From Streptomyces atratus (GTDB lineage Bacteria; Actinomycetota; Actinomycetes; Streptomycetales; Streptomycetaceae): a DNA stretch of 61,593 nt. The DNA lies in NCBI RefSeq assembly GCF_900119365.1, contig NZ_FPJO01000035.1, positions 1-61,593 on the forward strand, written 5' to 3'. Positions within the stretch are counted from its first letter, which is position 1. The number at the start of each line of letters is the position of its first letter. Position numbers and translations under genes: made by a program. Under the pieces are notes generated by a model, which was not told the DNA's origin, made no database searches, and saw nothing but the letters and a program-made list of their open reading frames with translations. Shown piece by piece: positions 8,480 through 17,448 of the stretch.

Positions 8480-9156
8480 CCGGCCTCGTCAATTGCCATG
8501 CTGAACTGGTCCGGGCGGTTCACCACGAGCTCCGGAACGCCCGAGCCCAGCGCGTGGCTGGAGGCGACGAGGCTCGCGGTGAGCGCGTGGAAGAATTCGG
8601 CGACCGCCTGCCCGATGTTGGTTCCGGGCTTGGCCACGAACGCGAACTCCGGTCGTGTGACCACTTCCACCATCGTGGGGGCCCGGGCGTCACCGATCCC
8701 GCAGGCCACGATGGTGGGGGCGGTCGGCGTTTTTTCCCGGTCGGTGAGCCGGCCGTGCGGCTGCCGCCAGGCCCCCTTGTCCGTCGGCTGCCCGTCACTG
8801 AGGAAGAACACCACCGGTCGGTGCACCTTGTAGCCCTCACTGCGCAGCCGCCGGACGTCTGCCGGGATCCGGGTCAGCAGGTCCTCGAAGACCGCCTCGT
8901 AGCTGGTCAGGCCCCGGAACTCGATCTTGGGCAGGCTGGTCTCGTGGCGCATGTCGGCCGCCGCCAGGCGTACCTGCACGTCGTCGGAGAAGCCCAGTAC
9001 CGTCAGCCGCAGTTTGGCCGCGACCACGGGCTCGGCCCGCAGTCCCTCGCACAGCAAGTCCAGGCCGCTGGAGAGATCGCCCTCGTAGGGGGCCATCGAG
9101 CCGGATTCGTCGGCCAGCACGTAGGCCGGCAGCAGTACACCCTTGGTTTCCGCCAT
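8476..9156 (-). CDS. TerY-like von Willebrand factor A domain protein
   Basis: 226 residues from ATG 9156; ATG 9246 would add 30 residues of unusual composition and is less likely. The VWA fold starts at once (LLPAYVLADESGSM), with the DxSGS MIDAS motif at about residues 15-19, the middle MIDAS Thr within FRGLTSYEAVF, and a late FLSDGQPTD motif. This order matches TerY of tellurite/stress gene sets, where TerY works with a PP2C phosphatase and a kinase in metal-linked signalling. Here only a truncated PP2C follows and no kinase is visible, so the triad is incomplete. No signal peptide is seen, so it is cytoplasmic. Confidence 0.8.
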   Translation of the reverse strand: MAETKGVLLPAYVLADESGSMAPYEGDLSSGLDLLCEGLRAEPVVAAKLRLTVLGFSDDVQVRLAAADMRHETSLPKIEFRGLTSYEAVFEDLLTRIPADVRRLRSEGYKVHRPVVFFLSDGQPTDKGAWRQPHGRLTDREKTPTAPTIVACGIGDARAPTMVEVVTRPEFAFVAKPGTNIGQAVAEFFHALTASLVASSHALGSGVPELVVNRPDQFSMAIDEAG

Positions 9157-9522
9157 GCGGACCTGCTTCTCGCTTCCGTTGCGCTCGTCGCAGCGCGATG
9201 GCCTGCTTCCGGCCAACCAGCTGCTGACGGCTGGGACTTGCCTCATTTGTGCGCCGACCGCAGGTGTCGCAGCGCTACCCTTCGTAGGAGAAGGGCGATC
9301 TTGCGGACACCCAGGAGCCGGGACCGCGCGGCGCGGACAGGCTGAGCAGAACGGGACAGGAAGGTCCCCTCATGGTCTTCCGTCCCCGCCCGGAACGGCC
9401 GAGGGATGGCATGCCGAACTCCGTTACACGTAGGCGACTTCGCCTCGGGCCCTGCGCGGTCTCGCCAACCATGACCGCAGGCGTTTCAGCGCGGATGAAA
9501 TTTTGATGATGTGCGAGGTGGC
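9157..9522. other. Divergent intergenic region between the VWA gene and the SARP gene
   Basis: 366 bases between two diverging genes, so promoters for both must lie here. I see no convincing gene and no clear direct-repeat SARP operator. Composition is slightly less GC-rich near 9480-9510, just before the SARP start. Confidence 0.5.
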
Positions 9523-12465
9523 ATGAGGGGAAGCCAGGGGACCGCGATGGGCGGCGGGGCGTCGGAGCGGCTTCATATCGAAGTACTCGGCCCGGTCTCC
9601 GTACGCCGCGGAACGACATCGCTGGACGCCGGTCCCGTGCGAAGGCAGGCCGTGCTGGTGGCGCTGGTCCTGCGCCGGAGCGGGCCGGTCAGCTACGAGC
9701 AACTGCTCGACGATGTATGGGGTACACACCCGCCGGAATCGGGCCACCGCGTACTTCCCAGCTACGTCTTCGCGTTGCGCAAAGCACTCGACCCGCAAGG
9801 AGCCGGCCCGAGGACCTCGGTGATCCGCGGCGGTGGCGGCGGATACCGCTTCGTTCTCGCCAACCTCGAACTGGACACCGCGGAACTCGAGGCACACACC
9901 CAGGCGGCGCGGCGGGCCAAGGACGCGGGCGACCTGGCCACCGCCACCGACAGGTTCACAGCCGCACTTGCTCTGTTCCGAGGAGAGCCTCTGGCCGGGC
10001 TGCCCGGCCCGTTCGCCCAGGGCGAGCGGCAACTGCTGACGGAACGCCGCGGCGTGCTCCAGGCGGGAAGACTGGAGTGCCTGGTCGGACTCGGGCGCGC
10101 CGGCGACGCACTAGACGAGCTGGCCATGCTCACGGCGGCCGACCCCCTCAACGAACCGCTGCTGGGCTTGCGCATGCGTGCCCTGTACGCGGTCGAGCGG
10201 CAGGACGAAGCGCTGAAGGCCTTCGTCGCCATGCGCGTACGGCTTGCCGACGAACTGGGCGTCGACCCCGGTAAACAGCTCCAGCGCGTCCACGAGGCGG
10301 TTCTGCGACGCGACGACGCGTTCCTCCTCGGCAGCGCGCCGACCCGCTCGGCCCGCCCTCGGCGTCCGGTGAACGACCTGCCCGGCAGCGTCGGGCACAT
10401 CGACGGACGCACGCACGAACTGAACCTGCTGACCACACCGGCCCCGAGCGACACGGTGTCCCTCACGACCGTTGACGGCACCGCAGGCGTCGGCAAGACC
10501 ACACTTGTCCTCCACGCCGCCCGCCAACTGCGCACCGACTACCCGGACGGATGCCTCTACGCGGACCTGCGGGCACACAGCGAGGAACAGCAGAGCCTCA
10601 CACCGCAACGGGTCCTGCACAGACTCCTCCGATCCCTCGGCGAACCCAACAGTGAGGCGCTGAGCGACCTCGACGAACTCACCGCGGCGTGGCGCACCGC
10701 CACAAGCTCGCTGCGGCTCCTGCTGGTACTTGACGATGTCGCGAACGCACGACAGGCCGCCCCGCTCCTTCCGGCCGGGCCGGGCAGCCGCGTACTGATC
10801 ACCAGCCGCCGTCGCCTGGTCGAACTCGACGCCGACCTCAGGATCACCCTGGAACCTCTGGAAGCCGGCGGTGCGGTATCACTGCTGCGGCACCTGGTCG
10901 GAGAAGAGCGCGCGGACAGCGAGCCGGAGGCCATGGGCGAACTGGCCCGGCTCTGCGACGGCCTGCCACTGGCACTGCGGATCGTCGGGGCACGGCTGCA
11001 GACCCGGCCCACGTGGACACCCGCGTTCCTGGTGGAGCGGATGGCCGGCGACGAAGACCGGCTCGCCGAACTCAGCGCCGGGGACCGCAGCGTCGAAGCA
11101 GCATTCCGCCTCTCCTACGACCAGCTCCCCCAACAGCTTCAGCACGGATTCCGGGTCCTGGGACTTACTCCGACGACCGAGGTCGACAAACTGGCGTCGG
11201 CGGCCATGCTGGGCTGCCCGCCCGCCGAAGCGGAGAACGTACTGGAGGGCCTCGTCGACGTCAGCCTCCTCCAACAGCCCGCACCAGGGCGCTACCGCTT
11301 CCACGACCTGGTCCGGGCACACGCACGCCGCCTCGCCCGGACCACGCCCGAGGAACATTCCCCGGCACGCACCGCCCTGCTCCGCCTCTACCTGGACGCG
11401 GGCCGCCTCGCCAGCGACTGGGGCCCCGGCGGATTCCCCACGGGACCGCAGCCTGTCGGTGCACCGTTCTCGGACTGGCAACATGCGGAGCGGTGGCTGG
11501 ACGCGGCAGGCACCGAACTGCCCGACGTCGTCACACACGCCGCCGAACTGGGCGAAGCCGATCACGCCTGCTGGATCGCCGAGGCACTGACCGACTGCTT
11601 CCTGCGCCGAGGCCACTATCACGAGTGCCGGACCACCCTCGGGACTGCGCTTGCCTGCGCCGGCGAAGCGACCGACCGGCGGATGCCTCCCGCCCTGCGA
11701 AGCAGTATGGGGATGATCGATCTCTACCAGGGCCGGCTCACAGAAGGACACACATGGTTCACCACAGCCCTGGAGATCAGCCGCCAGAACGGTGAAACAC
11801 GCGAAGAGGCCCGCGCTCTGGCCGGGCTGGGAGCCGTCGCCTTCAACCTGGGCCGGGGAGAGGACGCCATCCCCCAACTGACCACGGCCTTGAACCTTTC
11901 CGAAAGGGTAGGCGACAGCTGGCTCACCGGCATGACGCTCAGCCTGCTCGGCTCAGTCCACCACCACCACGGACGCATCGAAACCGCACTGGACTGCTTC
12001 GGCCTCGCCTACACCTACGCCGAGACCAGCGGCAGACCCAACCTGCTGAGCCAGACGCTCTACTGCATCGGGGACGTCCACCTCAGCCAAGGCCGCCACC
12101 GCGAGGCATACGGCATGTTCCGCCGCGCCCTCGACCAGGTCGCACAGAACGCACACACCTTCCAGCAGGCATTCCTGCTGGCCCGGCTCGGCACCGCCCA
12201 GGAGACCACCGACCTGGACAGCGCCTTGTCCCTCCACCACGAAGCACTCGCCCTGCACGAACAGCTCGACCCCCTGAAGGAACCGCATTACGACCGACTC
12301 GAGATGGACATCCGCTGCCGGCTCGGCCAGACATACGCCACCGCAGGCCTCCTTCACGAGGGACGTGAACAGTACCTGGCCGCGCTCGCCATCCCCGGCG
12401 CCGAAACACATACCTTCGAATACGCACGGGCAGAAGCGGGCCTGGCAACCTGCCAGACCGCCTGA
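9523..12465 (+). CDS. SARP-family regulator with NB-ARC and TPR domains (AfsR-like)
   Basis: 980 residues from ATG 9523 (GAGG site four bases upstream); ATG 9547 after AGGGGA is equally plausible. The N-terminus is an OmpR-type winged helix starting IEVLGPVSV, followed by the BTAD domain (about 100-245) with the DELGVDPG...L motif. The NB-ARC ATPase has a P-loop GTAGVGKTT near 319-327, Walker B LLLVLDDV near 400 and a GLPLAL motif near 485. TPR-like helices occupy roughly 690-960. This is the layout of AfsR, a cytoplasmic activator of secondary metabolism. Its target is unknown, as no biosynthetic cluster lies next to it. It may have been left behind by rearrangements around the IS elements. 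Confidence 0.9.
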   Translation: MRGSQGTAMGGGASERLHIEVLGPVSVRRGTTSLDAGPVRRQAVLVALVLRRSGPVSYEQLLDDVWGTHPPESGHRVLPSYVFALRKALDPQGAGPRTSVIRGGGGGYRFVLANLELDTAELEAHTQAARRAKDAGDLATATDRFTAALALFRGEPLAGLPGPFAQGERQLLTERRGVLQAGRLECLVGLGRAGDALDELAMLTAADPLNEPLLGLRMRALYAVERQDEALKAFVAMRVRLADELGVDPGKQLQRVHEAVLRRDDAFLLGSAPTRSARPRRPVNDLPGSVGHIDGRTHELNLLTTPAPSDTVSLTTVDGTAGVGKTTLVLHAARQLRTDYPDGCLYADLRAHSEEQQSLTPQRVLHRLLRSLGEPNSEALSDLDELTAAWRTATSSLRLLLVLDDVANARQAAPLLPAGPGSRVLITSRRRLVELDADLRITLEPLEAGGAVSLLRHLVGEERADSEPEAMGELARLCDGLPLALRIVGARLQTRPTWTPAFLVERMAGDEDRLAELSAGDRSVEAAFRLSYDQLPQQLQHGFRVLGLTPTTEVDKLASAAMLGCPPAEAENVLEGLVDVSLLQQPAPGRYRFHDLVRAHARRLARTTPEEHSPARTALLRLYLDAGRLASDWGPGGFPTGPQPVGAPFSDWQHAERWLDAAGTELPDVVTHAAELGEADHACWIAEALTDCFLRRGHYHECRTTLGTALACAGEATDRRMPPALRSSMGMIDLYQGRLTEGHTWFTTALEISRQNGETREEARALAGLGAVAFNLGRGEDAIPQLTTALNLSERVGDSWLTGMTLSLLGSVHHHHGRIETALDCFGLAYTYAETSGRPNLLSQTLYCIGDVHLSQGRHREAYGMFRRALDQVAQNAHTFQQAFLLARLGTAQETTDLDSALSLHHEALALHEQLDPLKEPHYDRLEMDIRCRLGQTYATAGLLHEGREQYLAALAIPGAETHTFEYARAEAGLATCQTA

Positions 12466-12612
12466 CCCCGGCGACCTGGCGAAAGGACGGAAGGAGCGGG
12501 GCTGGCGCACACCGCCGTAAGAAGGCGGGTGCGGAAGGCAGGACGGCTCGCCCTGCCGGCCTGGTAGACGCAGTGCGGACCAGGCGGCCGGCCGTCCGGG
12601 CGATGCACGGGG

Positions 12613-12906
12613 TCAGGTGGCGGCAGGCGACGGGGTGAGGGAGGTGAACAAGGCGTAATAGGTGTTCATCAGCGCCACGAAGCGGTCGGTGGGCAGCGCC
12701 GCGAACTCCTGAAGGTCTACCTCGCGACCTCCATCCGCTTCAGTGCCGACGATCGCAGCGGCAGGCCCCACGGGCGATGGCGCTGGGGCATAGCACCAGC
12801 AGAGCTGGGTCACCTCCGACCGCATCATGCCAATGCCGAACAGCCTTGCCGTCGCAACACCGTGGGCCACCCAGTCTGAGCTGTCCCGTGGTCCTTTCTC
12901 CTCCAC
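12613..12906 (-). CDS. Hypothetical protein
   Basis: 97 residues from GTG 12906 without a clear ribosome site; an internal ATG pair (M-M-R-S-E) gives a shorter form. The C-terminal half (LQEFAALPTDRFVALMNTYY) reads like a real amphipathic helix, but I do not recognise a family. It lies alone between the SARP gene and the IS110 element and could be the tail of a lost gene. Confidence 0.3.
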   Translation of the reverse strand: MEEKGPRDSSDWVAHGVATARLFGIGMMRSEVTQLCWCYAPAPSPVGPAAAIVGTEADGGREVDLQEFAALPTDRFVALMNTYYALFTSLTPSPAAT

Positions 12907-13283
12907 AGTGGGAAACGATCTTCAAAGTCGTGGGAACGAATGCCTCAACGTCAGCTAAAGTCGCAGGTCGACGGATTGTGTCGGTTGGCCCCGGACAGCA
13001 AAGCCCCATTTCACCTGGGAGCCGCAGTGGTGCCGTAGGCCGAACCCGCAGAAACACGACGCCCCCAGCTGCACGTTCACGCGGCCGTGCTGCCGCAGGG
13101 GTGCTTGGTCGGCCGTCGCTGGCCCCGACGGCGTCCGTGACGAGGGGCTGACCAACTCGGACGCCGCGCCGGTTCTCCCGCTTCCGCCCGAGGGTGAGGC
13201 CAAACCCAGGGCGGCCACGGAGGTCCACCGCTGACAGACTCAACCCCGGCCCGACTGTCAGTGCCGTAGGTCAGGCTCATCTC
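12907..13283. other. Non-coding or decayed stretch
   Basis: 377 bases with short frames in several directions and none with a good start or recognisable motif. It probably contains debris from rearrangements around the IS110 element. Confidence 0.4.
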
Positions 13284-13544
13284 ATGGCCAGCCTGGACGA
13301 ACTGCCCCCGTACCGACGCGCACAGCTGCTGTGGCGCTGCGTCCATCAGGGGGTCGCGTTCGTTGCGGCGCTGGTCCGCGATGCCGAGAAGCTGCCCTGT
13401 CGCCTGCCGTCTCCCCCGCCCGGGCCCCCTGGAAAGACCGTCGCGGTGCCCGGCGATGACGGCCGGTTCCACCTCGAACGGGCAAGCCGGATGCTGTGCG
13501 GGGAGCTGAAGGCCGCTGCCGCCTGGCGCCACCGACATCACTGA
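13284..13544 (+). CDS. Small hypothetical protein
   Basis: 86 residues from ATG 13284, ending in TGA directly at the left boundary of the IS110 element. The first half is a plausible amphipathic helix (LPPYRRAQLLWRCVHQGV), followed by a proline-rich stretch. No family is recognised and no ribosome site is clear. The last codons may have been altered by the insertion that follows one base later. Confidence 0.3.
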   Translation: MASLDELPPYRRAQLLWRCVHQGVAFVAALVRDAEKLPCRLPSPPPGPPGKTVAVPGDDGRFHLERASRMLCGELKAAAAWRHRHH

Positions 13545-13553
13545 AGCTCCTAT
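13545..13553. repeat. Left copy of the 9-bp direct repeat bounding IS110
   Basis: AGCTCCTAT, repeated exactly at 14716-14724. The copies differ immediately after (A versus T). Confidence 0.55.
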
Positions 13554-13559
13554 AGATCG

Positions 13560-14627
13560 TCAAGTCGCGGTGGTGAGTTGTTCGCGAGTGATCTGGAGGT
13601 GGGGCAGGTGGCGGTAGACCTCGCGGGCGACGAAGCGTTTCAGGCAGCGGATGATGTCCCTCTTGGCGAGTCCTTCTGCGGTTCGGCGGGCGACGTATTC
13701 CTGGGTGCGTTGGTCGTACTTCATCCGGACCAGGACGATCGTGTAGAGCGCGGCATTGGCCTGACGGTCACCACCACGGTTGAGTCGGTGGCGGTTGGTG
13801 CGGTCCGAGGACGCGGGGACGGGAGAGGCCGCGCAGAGTTGCGCGAACGATGCTTCGGAGCGGAGGCGTTCGGGGTTGTCGCCCGCGGTGATGAGGAGTT
13901 GGCCGACGGTCTCGGGGCCGATGCCGGGCAGTGCAACGAGCTTGGGGGCGGCCTGGGTGACCAGTGGGCCGATCTGTGCGTTGGCGTCCCTGACTTCTTC
14001 GTCGAGCATCTGGTAGCGGCGGGCGAGGCGCTTGAGGACGGTCTTGATGGTGAAGGCGGGGTCGGCCGGGTCGCCGGTGGGCCGGGAGCGGGCGAGGGTG
14101 TCGATCAGTTCCTTGAGTCGCAGGCCGCGGAGCTTGTCGCGGACTTCGCTGGGGGCGCTGATGATCAGCGTGCGGATCTGGTTGATCGCCTGGGTGCGGC
14201 CCTTGACGGCGCTCTTGCGGACGATGCGCAGGGCGCGGATGGCTTCGACGATTCCGTCACGGGACTTGGGGGTGCCCTTGGCGCGGCCGGAGAGTACGGC
14301 GGTGGCGGCTGCGTAGGCGTCGACGGGGTCGGACTTGCCGTTCGCGCGGCGGGCACGGCGGTCGGGGCGGTCGACCTCGATGAGGGGGATGCCGTTGCCG
14401 CGCAGGAAGCGGGCGATCTCCGCGCCGTAGCTGCCGGTTCCTTCCATGCCCACCGCCAGGACCTCGCCGTGGGAGCACAGCCACTCCAGCAGTCGCTGGT
14501 AGCCCCTGGGGGTGGTCTCGAACGACTCGGTGGCCAGGTGACGGCCGACGGTGTCGATGATGCCGAGCTGGTGGAAGTCGGTGTGGGAGTCGATCCCGCC
14601 GATCACCGCTATCTCGTTCGCTGTCAT
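13560..14627 (-). CDS. IS110-family (DEDD) transposase
   Basis: 355 residues from ATG 14627, with an AAGGA site about 13 bases upstream; a longer frame begins at 14696. The N-terminal DEDD_Tnp_IS110 domain has GGIDSHTDFH (first Asp), AVGMEGTGSYG with the Glu, and KSDPVDAYAAA with the paired Asp. The C-terminal Transposase_20 domain has LPGIGPETVGQLL and ends in the serine-containing block around LCAASPVPASS. Length and motifs are normal and the frame is intact. It lies inside the two nine-base repeats. Confidence 0.92.
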   Translation of the reverse strand: MTANEIAVIGGIDSHTDFHQLGIIDTVGRHLATESFETTPRGYQRLLEWLCSHGEVLAVGMEGTGSYGAEIARFLRGNGIPLIEVDRPDRRARRANGKSDPVDAYAAATAVLSGRAKGTPKSRDGIVEAIRALRIVRKSAVKGRTQAINQIRTLIISAPSEVRDKLRGLRLKELIDTLARSRPTGDPADPAFTIKTVLKRLARRYQMLDEEVRDANAQIGPLVTQAAPKLVALPGIGPETVGQLLITAGDNPERLRSEASFAQLCAASPVPASSDRTNRHRLNRGGDRQANAALYTIVLVRMKYDQRTQEYVARRTAEGLAKRDIIRCLKRFVAREVYRHLPHLQITREQLTTAT

Positions 14628-14715
14628 GCTGGTTGTGCTGTCCTTCCGTGCGACGTGCGAAGGATGGCACGGGCCGGTCGGGCGGACGGACAACACAGTG
14701 ATGGGACCTTGGTCG

Positions 14716-14724
14716 AGCTCCTAT
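14716..14724. repeat. Right copy of the 9-bp direct repeat bounding IS110
   Basis: AGCTCCTAT, identical to 13545-13553. Confidence 0.55.
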
Positions 14725-14744
14725 TAGGTCACGCACGCCCGACC

Positions 14745-14948
14745 GGCCACGCGTACAGCGGCATCGTCCGAAGGGCCGACAATTCACGAGACGGACAGCC
14801 AACGGCGTCAGTGAGTGACTGGGTCAGCATCACGCAGCCCACGGAGATCGGGCTGTATGTCCGGGCATTCGAGGAGCTGCGGCGCACAGCGGTTTACGAG
14901 GCCGAGACGAGGGCTTTGATCGTGAAGGCGATCGACGCGCTGGGCTGA
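14745..14948 (+). pseudogene. DUF5753 (Scr1-type HTH regulator) C-terminal remnant
   Basis: The frame from the IS110 edge to TGA 14946-14948 ends with SDWVSITQPTEIGLYVRAFE and a following helix EELRRTAVYEAETRALI. That is the typical C-terminus of the DUF5753 effector domain found after an XRE HTH in Streptomyces. The HTH half is absent on the other side of the element, so the gene was cut and partly lost rather than just interrupted. Confidence 0.5.
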
Positions 14949-14949
14949 G

Positions 14950-15066
14950 AGGTACCCGCGGGCAGTCAGCCTGCGGCCGTACGGTCCAGCCGCGGCAATC
15001 GAACTGACAGACGACCTGATCGGTCTGGAACGCGCGGCGTGGGCCGAGCAGCAGGAAACCGACTGA
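14950..15066 (+). pseudogene. Fragment of a small Streptomyces conserved protein
   Basis: A short frame ends IELTDDLIGLERAAWAEQQE, resembling the N-terminal helix of a small protein often encoded after DUF5753 regulators (pattern ELIALERAAWAE). There is no start codon in this frame and it stops early. The remaining 319 bases up to 15385 hold only the leader of the next gene. Confidence 0.3.
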
Positions 15067-15385
15067 CGTCGTTCTTCGGTGGCGATGATCAAGCTCCGAC
15101 CGCACAGGACACCCACTGTCCTACGCCATCGGACCCCGACCGATTGCCACCGAAGACCGACAGACGATGGCTTTTGTCATCAAATCCTCAAGGTCGCCTG
15201 GGTGGCACCCGATCGGCTGGCGGATCGCTGAGGGCGGCTCCTCCCCCTACAACTCGGGTACCACCCAGGACTGTTGTGTCATCCCCAGGGTGGAGGAGAG
15301 GTGCAGCCCGGCGAGGGATCCGCATGCGTGGTGGGTTCCTGAAAGATCTTTCCTGTCCGAACGTTCGACCGGAAGGATCGATATC

Positions 15386-17029
15386 GTGCGCAGACGATGT
15401 CTCGCGCCCCTGTTGGCCGTGAGTGTCACGGCAACGCTGGCTCCCGCGCTCGCCACCTCAACGGCCACTGCCGCTCCGGCCGCCACCCCGTCGGCTGTCT
15501 CCTCGTCCACCGCCACGGGCGCGCTGAACTGGTATGTGAAGCAGAAGCCGCAGTGGAAGCGGTGCGAGGCCGCTTCTCCGGCGGAGTTCGAGTGCGCCAC
15601 GATCAAGGTTCCGCTGGACTACCGGGTTCCTGGGGGCAAGCGGATCGACTTGGCCATATCCCGGATCAAGAGCACCGCGCCCGACAAGCGGCACGGTGTC
15701 CTGTTCTCCAACCCCGGCGGCCCTGGGGGACAGGGGCTCTACATGCCGCTGGGGATGCAGGAGAGCCTCCCCGAGTCCGCACAGCAGGAGTACGACCTCA
15801 TCGGCTTCGACCCGCGCGGTGTGGGACAGAGCAGCCCGGTTTCCTGCGATCTGGAGCTGGAGGAAGAGAATTGGCTGCGGCCGTACAAGGAGGAGACGTT
15901 CGACAAGGACGTCGCCTGGGCACGCGATGTCGCGAACAAGTGCAAGGAGAAAGCGGGCGACACGCTCCCGCACATCACCACGCGCAACACCGCACGCGAC
16001 ATGGACCTGCTCCGGGCGATCCTCGGTGAGAAGAAGATCTCGTATGTGGGTTACTCGTACGGCACCTACCTGGGCGCCGTCTACACCCAGCTCTTCCCGG
16101 GCCGGGCCGACCGGTTCGTGCTGGACAGCGCGGTCGATCCGGCGCGTGCCTGGCGAGGGATGATCCAGTGGTGGGCGGAGGGCGCCGAGCCCGCGTTCGA
16201 CCGGTGGACCGAGTGGGCCGCCGAGCGATCAGAGAAGTACGGCCTCGGTGACACCCCGAAGCGGGTCGACCGGACCTTCTGGGACCTGGTCGCGCAGGCA
16301 GACGAGAAGCCCATCGAGCTGGACGGGCAGCCGATCAATGGTGATGACATCCGGAGCGGTATGCGCGGGGCCGTCTTCAGCCCGGAGTACGCCACCGAGG
16401 GGTTCGTGGAGCTGAAGAAGGCCGCGGCTGGTGAGCCCGCCTCCGCGAAGAAGCTCGCGGCGTTCGCCGGATCGGAGGGGACCGGGACTTCAGGCGTCTC
16501 CGATGCCGCCGAGGTGCCGTCCGACAATATGACGGCGAGCTTCTGGGCCGTGGTGTGCGGCGACAACTCGGCCGCGTGGTCCCGCGACCCTGAGCGCTAC
16601 CGGCGGGACGCCATCGAGGACAAGGGCCAATACCCGCTCTACGGTGACTTTGCGTCCAGCATCAAGCCATGCGCATTCTGGGACAAGTCCGTGGAACCGG
16701 CAACCAAGGTGAACAACAGGGTCGGCTCCCTGGTCGTCCAGAACGAGTGGGACTCGCAGACCCCGCTGCCCAGCGGTCAGGCCCTGCACGCCGACCTGAA
16801 GGGCTCCAAAATGGTCACTGTCCTCAACGGCGAGGGCCATGGCGTCTACCCGAACGGCAACGCGTGCACGGACGGCACGGTCACCGCCTACCTGCTCACC
16901 GGCAAGCTCCCTGTGAAGGACGTGACTTGCAAGGCGACGGCCGACTCGAACGCAGAGGCACGGAAGAACCAGAAGCGGGAAGCGCTCCCCGGGTCTCCGC
17001 TCCCGGAGCGTGCCCTGGACCGTTTCTGA
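15386..17029 (+). CDS. Secreted alpha/beta hydrolase, tripeptidyl aminopeptidase (Tap/Slp, peptidase family S33)
   Basis: 547 residues. GTG 15386 is chosen over upstream starts because GGAAGGA lies eight bases before it and a signal peptide follows at once (RRRCLAPLLAVSVTATLAPA, cleavage near residue 30 in a TA-rich segment). The oxyanion segment NPGGPGGQG, nucleophile elbow GYSYGTYLG (Ser about 224), the late Asp in QNEWDSQTP and the His in GEGHGVY form the catalytic triad. The C-terminal lid domain matches the TAP_C family, with paired cysteines. It would cleave N-terminal tripeptides from extracellular proteins. It stands alone, with transposase debris on both sides, and is intact. Confidence 0.9.
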   Translation: MRRRCLAPLLAVSVTATLAPALATSTATAAPAATPSAVSSSTATGALNWYVKQKPQWKRCEAASPAEFECATIKVPLDYRVPGGKRIDLAISRIKSTAPDKRHGVLFSNPGGPGGQGLYMPLGMQESLPESAQQEYDLIGFDPRGVGQSSPVSCDLELEEENWLRPYKEETFDKDVAWARDVANKCKEKAGDTLPHITTRNTARDMDLLRAILGEKKISYVGYSYGTYLGAVYTQLFPGRADRFVLDSAVDPARAWRGMIQWWAEGAEPAFDRWTEWAAERSEKYGLGDTPKRVDRTFWDLVAQADEKPIELDGQPINGDDIRSGMRGAVFSPEYATEGFVELKKAAAGEPASAKKLAAFAGSEGTGTSGVSDAAEVPSDNMTASFWAVVCGDNSAAWSRDPERYRRDAIEDKGQYPLYGDFASSIKPCAFWDKSVEPATKVNNRVGSLVVQNEWDSQTPLPSGQALHADLKGSKMVTVLNGEGHGVYPNGNACTDGTVTAYLLTGKLPVKDVTCKATADSNAEARKNQKREALPGSPLPERALDRF

Positions 17030-17114
17030 ACCCGGTCGCGTGGTCCATTTCCGCATGACCCATTGAAGATGGGGGGCGGGACCTTGTGGCGGCTCGAAAG
17101 GTCGTCGTTGCAGG

Positions 17115-17436
17115 TCACGCAGCGTATCGATACTCGTTGATGAGGCCGCCGAGGACCCTGGTGCGGAGCATGCTTCGGTCGTCGAGGTCGTGCACGATTG
17201 CGGGCTGCTCGGTCGCGCTGGGCGGTAGCTGCTGCCGGGATCGGTGCGGCCGGTGTCCGTTGCAGTGGTCCTGGTAGTCAGTCAGGACCTTCCTGGCGTG
17301 GTTCCCGCCCAGGATCAGGACGTGGTCGAGGGCCTCGCGGCGGATGGCGCCGATCACACGTTCGCGCGCGTTCATGCGCGGTGGGGTGCGCGGTCACCCC
17401 GGTGATGTGCAGTCTCCGGGTGCCGTGCTCGATGAA
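17115..17436 (-). pseudogene. Degenerate IS481/IS3-type integrase-core transposase
   Basis: The 5' part reads FIEHGTRRLHITGVTAHPT and then jumps directly to ERVIGAIRREALDHVLI, followed by HCNGHRPHRSR and the final LLGGLINEYRYAA-type tail. In intact relatives about 60 residues, including the second catalytic Asp, lie between the first two blocks; these are deleted here. Nothing upstream of FIEH is recognisable. It is an inactive remnant. Confidence 0.7.
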
Positions 17437-17448
17437 CGCCCCTGGCGA

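Larger units (their letters stand above)
13545..14724 (-). mobile_element. IS110-family insertion sequence
   Basis: A single DEDD transposase gene lies between two copies of the nine-base sequence AGCTCCTAT (13545-13553 and 14716-14724). IS110 elements lack long inverted repeats and often share a short core with their target, so these copies are good candidates for the boundaries. The right copy falls within a DUF5753-type gene remnant, making this the likely insertion site. Confidence 0.65.

Noticed and set aside
13578..14948. 456-codon plus-strand frame across the IS110 element
   Set aside because: Most of it is the antisense of the DEDD transposase; only its last part (after 14,725) reads like protein and is listed as a remnant.
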